Below, piece by piece: positions 13,683-17,462 of a DNA stretch of 17,462 nucleotides. Source of the stretch: Acidisphaera sp035272265 (GTDB taxonomy: Bacteria > Pseudomonadota > Alphaproteobacteria > Acetobacterales > Acetobacteraceae); NCBI GenBank assembly GCA_035272265.1, contig DATEQV010000056.1, forward strand, positions 1-17,462, read 5' to 3'. The position numbers and the translations under genes were made by a program. The notes under the pieces are model-generated. The model was not told where the DNA came from, searched no databases, and saw nothing but the letters and a program-made list of their open reading frames with translations. Position 1 is the stretch's first letter. Every line of letters starts with the position of its first letter.

Positions 13683-14294
13683 ATGTATCTGCCGCCTGCC
13701 TTCCGCGAAGACGACGTGGCCGTGTTGCACGACGCGATCCGCCGCATCCGCTTCGGCGCGCTCGTCACCGTCGATGCCGACGGCGTGCCGGACGCGAGCC
13801 ACGTGCCGATGCTGGTCGACCCCGATCCCGCGCCCTACGGCACGCTCATCGGCCACCTCGCCCGCGCCAATCCGATGATCCGCGCCACCGGCACGGCGCT
13901 GGCGATCTTCGGCGGCCCGAACGCCTACGTCACGCCGTCCTGGTACGCGAGCAAGCGCGAGCACGGGAAGGTCGTGCCCACCTGGAACTACGTCGCCGTT
14001 CACGCCACCGGTCCGATCGAGATGATCGACGATGCCGACGCGCTGCACGCCATCGTCAAGCGCCTGACCGAGACCCACGAGGCCGGACGGCCCGCCCCCT
14101 GGGCGGTGAGCGACGCGCCGGCCGATTTCATGCGCGGACAGCTGAAGGGCATCGTCGGGTTCCGGATTCCGATCGCGCGCCTGGAAGGCAAGTGGAAGAT
14201 GAGCCAGAACCGCCCGCCCGCCGACCGCGAAGGCGTCGTCGCCGGGCTCGCGCAGGAGGCGCCCGAGGTGGCGGCGCTCATCCCGCGCGAGTGA
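13683..14294 (+). CDS. PaiB-family FMN-binding split-barrel protein
   Basis: This 203-residue protein matches PaiB/FMN-binding negative transcriptional regulators over its full length. Family landmarks: MYLPPAFRED at the N-terminus, GALVTVDADGVPDASHVPML (about 25-44, first barrel strands), GTLIGHLARANP (53-64), AIFGGPNAYVTPSWYASK (74-91), GKVVPTWNYVAVHATG (95-110), LKGIVGFRIPI (153-163) and KWKMSQNRP (170-178). B. subtilis PaiB is linked to repression of sporulation and protease genes; in proteobacteria the role is mostly unknown and may be flavin-related rather than DNA-binding. Start ATG 13683 is fixed by the conserved MYLPPAF. It converges on the phosphodiesterase gene with only seven bases between their stop codons. 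Confidence 0.9.
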   Translation: MYLPPAFREDDVAVLHDAIRRIRFGALVTVDADGVPDASHVPMLVDPDPAPYGTLIGHLARANPMIRATGTALAIFGGPNAYVTPSWYASKREHGKVVPTWNYVAVHATGPIEMIDDADALHAIVKRLTETHEAGRPAPWAVSDAPADFMRGQLKGIVGFRIPIARLEGKWKMSQNRPPADREGVVAGLAQEAPEVAALIPRE

Positions 14295-14301
14295 CCGCTC
14301 G

Positions 14302-16086
14302 CTACTGCAGCCCCACCGTCCGCCCGGGATAGCCGGCGACATCGAAATACCGCGTCTGTCCGACCAGCTGAATCCGCAGCACCGTCGCGTGCCCCGCCGT
14401 ATCGGGCTTCGAGCTGACCGTCTCGCTGCGGACCTCGGGCGCCTGCCCGTCCGGCATCGCCTCGGTCAGCACGCGGCCCGGCAGTTTGCCGCCCGCCGGC
14501 ACGTCCAGGTGCAGCACGCTGGCGATCGTCAGGCCCAGGTCGGGATTGCTGGCCGGCGCCTCGTCGATCGCATGCGCACGGAAGTCGGGCCCGACCGCCC
14601 CCATCACGTTGCGCGTATCGGCGCGGCTGAACGAGCCGTGCATCCCCTGCCCTTGCTGCAGGCCGGTGTCGGCGATCTCGACCGTGCAGGTCGTCCCATC
14701 GGTGCAGCCCGTGGTCCAGCTGCGGAAGCTCACCGCGATCGCCGGGTGCGGGGTCACCGCCGATCCCTCCATGCCGATCGCCGACAGCGGCAACGTGCCG
14801 GGGACCTCGCCGAACCGGCTGTCGACGAACAGCCCGCTTACATAGTCCTGCGCCTGCAGCACGCGCACCACCTCGGCGGCGAGCGTCGGATCGCCGGACG
14901 GGACGTAAACGAGGTCGGACCCGCCGTTCGCCGCCACCACGACCTCCGGATGCTCGGCCGTGCCGCCGATCAGCCCGTCGCCCTTGGCCGGGAAGTGCCC
15001 GGCGGCGACGTCCGCGTTCTTCGCGTCCGGATCGCGCAGCGCCATGCCGAGCCCGTGCGCCAGGTCGATCGCCAGGAACCCGGGCGGCAGCTGCCCCGCC
15101 GGCACGCCGTCGTAGTGCTGGGTCGCCGCGTAGCTGCTGCTCTCCTTGCTGATCGTCGAGAACCCGTGGTCCGCCGTCAGCACCACGTCGGTGTCGCCGT
15201 CCAGGCCGAGGTCCTTCAGCGCCGTCTCGATCTGACGCAGGTTGTCGTCGGCGTTCCTGATCGACGCCAGCGATGTCGGGCCGTTGATCCCCGGCGAGAG
15301 CTGGCCGAGGCTGTCGCCCTGGAAATGCTGCGTGCCGTCGGGATCGCGCGACCAGAACACGATCACGAACGGTTTGCCGCGCTGCTTGAACATCGGCAGC
15401 AGCACCTTGGTCACGACGTCGGCGAAGTAGCCCTGCTGCTGCACGTTGGCGACCAGCGTGCCGGGCGTGGTGGCGTTGCCGGTCTTGCCGTTCTCCCCAC
15501 GCGTCGGCGCCACCTGCTCCAACTCCGCAGCCTTCAGCGCCGCCTGCATGTCGGCCGACAGCGGAATGCCGCCCGGCCGCCCCGTGGTGTCGTCGATGAC
15601 GATAGTGTGCTCGCCGTCCCGGTCGGTGTGGTCGAAGATCAGCGCGGGCCCGACCTTGCCGACCAGCGCGGTCGAGAGGCCAGCGTCGCGCGCGGCGGCC
15701 AGCACTGTCTTCTCGTTGAGGTAGTTGCCGTTGAAATGGGCGTCCATCTCGCCCAGCACCGCGTCGTTCTCCAGGAACGGCGTCAGGCTGCCCCCGGCGG
15801 TGGTCAGCGCGAATCCCGAATAGATCGTGTTGCTGAAATCGCCGGAATCGCCGAGCAGGTGGCCGGTCGCCATCGCCGACGCATTGGCGGTGGTGAAGGT
15901 GGGGAACAGCGCGTGCGTGTTGGTGAAGCGCACGCCGCGATCGAGCAGCGCCGACATCGTCGGCGCGTTCTGCGGCGTGACCATGCCGTAGCGCATGCCG
16001 TCGGCCACGAACAGCAGCACGTTGCGGGCGGCGGCCGGGGTAGCTGCGGCCAACAGGAGCAGCAGGGCGAGAAGCGGGCGTCGCAT
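14302..16086 (-). CDS. Secreted type I phosphodiesterase / nucleotide pyrophosphatase family protein
   Basis: This 594-residue exported alkaline-phosphatase-superfamily enzyme opens with a signal peptide (MRRPLLALLLLLAAATPAAA, cleavage probably after AAA at 18-20). That choice sets the start at 16086; an in-frame ATG at 16152 would add 22 charged residues in front. The metal and catalytic residues of the NPP fold are visible: VADGMRYG (Asp29), FPTFTTANASAMATGH at 61-76 with Thr65 as probable nucleophile, SRDPDGTQH (Asp248, Asp250, His254), TADHGF (Asp306, His307), and MHGSFSRADTRNVMGAVGP (His483). It should hydrolyse phosphodiester or phosphomonoester bonds in the periplasm; the substrate is unknown. 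Two Cys at 461 and 467 could form a disulphide. It is divergent from the tyrosine phosphatase gene. Confidence 0.88.
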   Translation of the reverse strand: MRRPLLALLLLLAAATPAAARNVLLFVADGMRYGMVTPQNAPTMSALLDRGVRFTNTHALFPTFTTANASAMATGHLLGDSGDFSNTIYSGFALTTAGGSLTPFLENDAVLGEMDAHFNGNYLNEKTVLAAARDAGLSTALVGKVGPALIFDHTDRDGEHTIVIDDTTGRPGGIPLSADMQAALKAAELEQVAPTRGENGKTGNATTPGTLVANVQQQGYFADVVTKVLLPMFKQRGKPFVIVFWSRDPDGTQHFQGDSLGQLSPGINGPTSLASIRNADDNLRQIETALKDLGLDGDTDVVLTADHGFSTISKESSSYAATQHYDGVPAGQLPPGFLAIDLAHGLGMALRDPDAKNADVAAGHFPAKGDGLIGGTAEHPEVVVAANGGSDLVYVPSGDPTLAAEVVRVLQAQDYVSGLFVDSRFGEVPGTLPLSAIGMEGSAVTPHPAIAVSFRSWTTGCTDGTTCTVEIADTGLQQGQGMHGSFSRADTRNVMGAVGPDFRAHAIDEAPASNPDLGLTIASVLHLDVPAGGKLPGRVLTEAMPDGQAPEVRSETVSSKPDTAGHATVLRIQLVGQTRYFDVAGYPGRTVGLQ

Positions 16087-16223
16087 GTTTGAGGGGCACC
16101 TTGATGTTTCGGGTGACCCGTGCCGCCTATCAGCGCCGCGCCGGTCCGGCATGTGAAACTACGGTGACGGACCTCTCGGGCCGTCCATTGCCAAGCGGCG
16201 AGCGTCGCCATAAGCCCGGCACC
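16087..16223. promoter_or_regulatory. Divergent intergenic region of the phosphodiesterase and tyrosine phosphatase genes
   Basis: The 137 bases between the two divergent starts should hold promoters for both units. GGCGA-GCG-TCGCC at 16197-16209 is a short perfect inverted repeat 14 bases before the phosphatase start and could be an operator or a chance palindrome in GC-rich DNA. I could not identify a reliable promoter. Confidence 0.4.
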
Positions 16224-16895
16224 ATGGACAGCATCTATCGCGGCGACCTGCGCACGAAGGGCGGCCGCCTCAACGCCTGGGTCGACGCGCTGGTGATCGA
16301 CCACGCGGTCTTCCGCTTGGTGTGGAACCGCTTCACCCCCGTCGTGCCCGGTCGCCTCTATCGCTCCGGCCACCCGACGCCGCGCCAGATCACCGCCGCG
16401 ATCCGCCGCCACGGCATCCGCACCGTCATCAACCTGCGCGGACGGACGCATAACGGCGCCGACGCGCTGATGCGCGAGGCGTGCGCCAGGCTGGGCGTCA
16501 CCTTCATCGACGCCGGCTTCGGGTCGCGCGAGGCGCCGTATCGCGACCGCGTGCTGCGGCTGGCCGAAACCTTCACCGGCATGCAGGAGCCCGCGCTGGT
16601 GCACTGCAAGTCGGGCGCGGATCGCGCCGGCATCGCCTCGGCGATCTTTCTGCTGGTCCACGGCGCCTCGGTGCAGGACGCGATGCGCCAGCTGTCCTTG
16701 CGCTTCGGCCACGTGCGCCAGTCGAAGACCGGCGTGCTGGATGCGTTCCTGTGGCAGTACGCGCGCGAGGGCGAAAGCCGCAAGCCGTTCCTGGACTGGG
16801 TGCGCGACGACTACGACCGCGACCGTCTGGTGCGCGACTTCCGCTCGCGCGGGCTCGCCGACATGGTCAACGACCGGGTGCTCGCGCGGGAATGA
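16224..16895 (+). CDS. Dual-specificity / tyrosine protein phosphatase family protein
   Basis: This 223-residue cytoplasmic protein carries the cysteine-phosphatase P-loop VHCKSGADRAG at 126-136 (HCx5R; Cys128 nucleophile, Arg134). It also has the family's N-terminal signature RLYRSGHPTP (44-53) and IRTVINLRGR (65-74). This is the COG2365-type group of bacterial dual-specificity-like phosphatases. Its substrate could be phosphotyrosine protein, phosphoinositide or another phosphoester. Start ATG 16224 is chosen because homology begins soon after it; the frame is open further upstream (to ATG 16089) but that part has no conserved sequence and overlaps the divergent promoter region. The stop overlaps the GNAT gene start (ATGA), so the two are translated together. 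Confidence 0.87.
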   Translation: MDSIYRGDLRTKGGRLNAWVDALVIDHAVFRLVWNRFTPVVPGRLYRSGHPTPRQITAAIRRHGIRTVINLRGRTHNGADALMREACARLGVTFIDAGFGSREAPYRDRVLRLAETFTGMQEPALVHCKSGADRAGIASAIFLLVHGASVQDAMRQLSLRFGHVRQSKTGVLDAFLWQYAREGESRKPFLDWVRDDYDRDRLVRDFRSRGLADMVNDRVLARE

Positions 16896-17413
16896 CCGCG
16901 GTCGTACGCGCGAGCACCGACGCGGACATCGAGGCGATCGCCGACATCTACGCCCACCACGTGCTGCACGGCCTCGGCTCGTTCGAGACGGAGCCGCCAA
17001 ACGCCGACGAGATGCGCCGGCGCCGCGCCGACATCATCGGCCGGGGCTTGCCGTATCTGGTGGCGGAAGATGCGTCGGGCGCGGTGCTCGGCTATGCCTA
17101 TGCGGGGCCGTATCGGACGCGCGCCGCGTACCTGCACACGGTGGAGAACTCAGTCTATCTGCGGCCCGAGGCGATGCGTCGCGGCATCGGCTTTGCGCTG
17201 CTGACGGCGCTGATCGCGGCGTGTGAGCGGTGCGGCTGCCGGCAGATGGTGGCGGTGGTGGGCGACAGCGGCAACGCGGCCTCGATCGCGCTGCATCTGC
17301 GCGCGGGCTTCCGGCTGGTCGGCACGCTGGAGTCGGTCGGCTTCAAGCACGGTCGCTGGGTGGACACCGTGCTGCTGCAACGCGCGATCGGCGCGGGTGC
17401 GGGGCCGCTGTAA
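16892..17413 (+). CDS. GNAT acetyltransferase, phosphinothricin N-acetyltransferase-like
   Basis: This 173-residue protein matches the Pat/Bar branch of the GNAT superfamily over its full length. It has RASTDADIEAIADIYAHHV at the N-terminus, the conserved SFETEPPNADEMRRR (29-43), VLGYAYAGPYRTRAAYLHTV (65-84) then ENSVYL, the acetyl-CoA loop RRGIGFALL (96-104), CRQMVAVVGDSGNAASIALH (115-134), and GFKHGRWVDTVLLQR at the C-terminus. Members acetylate the amino group of phosphinothricin, methionine sulfone/sulfoximine or related amino acids; many chromosomal copies probably detoxify methionine derivatives. Start ATG 16892 overlaps the phosphatase stop by four bases. No link between the two reactions is evident. 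Confidence 0.9.
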   Translation: MTAVVRASTDADIEAIADIYAHHVLHGLGSFETEPPNADEMRRRRADIIGRGLPYLVAEDASGAVLGYAYAGPYRTRAAYLHTVENSVYLRPEAMRRGIGFALLTALIAACERCGCRQMVAVVGDSGNAASIALHLRAGFRLVGTLESVGFKHGRWVDTVLLQRAIGAGAGPL

Positions 17414-17420
17414 GGAAGCC

Positions 17421-17445
17421 GCTCCTCCCCGTCATTGCGAGGAGC
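17421..17445 (+). terminator. Possible hairpin terminator after the phosphatase-acetyltransferase pair
   Basis: GCTCCTC (17421-17427) and GAGGAGC (17439-17445) are perfect 7-bp inverted repeats around an 11-base loop, eight bases after the TAA stop. No T-tract follows, so it is not a classical intrinsic terminator, and it overlaps the dispersed repeat described separately. Confidence 0.35.
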
Positions 17446-17462
17446 GCAGCGACGAAGCAACC
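17430..17462 (+). repeat. Dispersed palindromic repeat (GTCATTGCGAG...GAAGCAA type), cut by the window edge
   Basis: The last 33 bases contain GTCATTGCGAGGAGCG followed by CAGCGACGAAGCAA. This is a well-known extragenic repeat type found in many proteobacteria; TTGC and GCAA at its ends and inner GAGGAGC-like arms allow hairpin folding. It runs off the right edge and lies just downstream of the acetyltransferase. I see no second copy in the window. Confidence 0.75.

Noticed and set aside
14389..16092. Plus-strand 567-codon open frame opposite the phosphodiesterase
   Set aside because: The opposite strand has a signal peptide and the full catalytic set of a known family; this frame has only His/Arg/Gln-rich shadow sequence.

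Overview
The window is high-GC, densely packed bacterial DNA. Gene style and the families present (PaiB, a COG2365-type phosphatase, a phosphinothricin-type GNAT, a hexapeptide transferase, an IS5-family remnant, and a GTCATTGCGAG...GAAGCAA repeat at the right edge) suggest an alphaproteobacterium, perhaps Rhodospirillales/Acetobacteraceae. The genus cannot be read from the window.

Layout. (1) 1-1634: the tail of an upstream gene, then a free-standing protein that looks like the C-terminal part of an NRPS A-MT module (an adenylation-domain C-terminal subdomain split by an N/O/C-methyltransferase), with no adenylation core, carrier or condensation domain. (2) 1635-2652: about 1 kb with no gene I can support. 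(3) 2653-8832: six plus-strand genes, each overlapping the next by 4-10 bases: HlyD-type membrane fusion protein, TackOD1-like multi-zinc-knuckle protein with a degenerate GGDEF fold, processive family 2 glycosyltransferase, a two-TM Pro/Gly-rich protein of unknown function, a PAPS-type sulfotransferase, and a membrane-anchored, probably TIM-barrel glycosidase-like protein. (4) 8834-9198: truncated IS5-family remnant whose transposase is broken by a perfect 16-bp tandem duplication. (5) 9215-10414, minus: a glutamine synthetase homologue lacking much of its active site and shortened at its C-terminus beside the IS junction. (6) 10704-12794, minus: a large Pro/Ala-rich single-TM protein with a degenerate ATPase-like head and a LysM-like tail. 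(7) 12988-17413: tightly packed housekeeping-type genes: phosphonate-type hexapeptide transferase (minus), PaiB-like flavin protein (plus), secreted type I phosphodiesterase (minus), tyrosine phosphatase plus GNAT acetyltransferase (plus, overlapping). (8) A dispersed palindromic repeat at the right edge.

The most interesting unit is the six-gene operon. The genes together suggest a synthase-dependent exopolysaccharide system: the GT2 polymerises and translocates a glycan, the HlyD protein acts as periplasmic adaptor (compare Alg8/Alg44), the zinc-ribbon/dead-GGDEF protein may be a nucleotide-sensing or scaffold subunit, the sulfotransferase could sulfate the glycan or its precursor, and the glycosidase-like protein could trim it. 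I know of no named system with this set; the polymer and the assignment of roles are inference. The operon and the preceding 1 kb look lower in GC than the right half of the window, and an IS remnant and a decayed gene follow it, consistent with an acquired accessory island.
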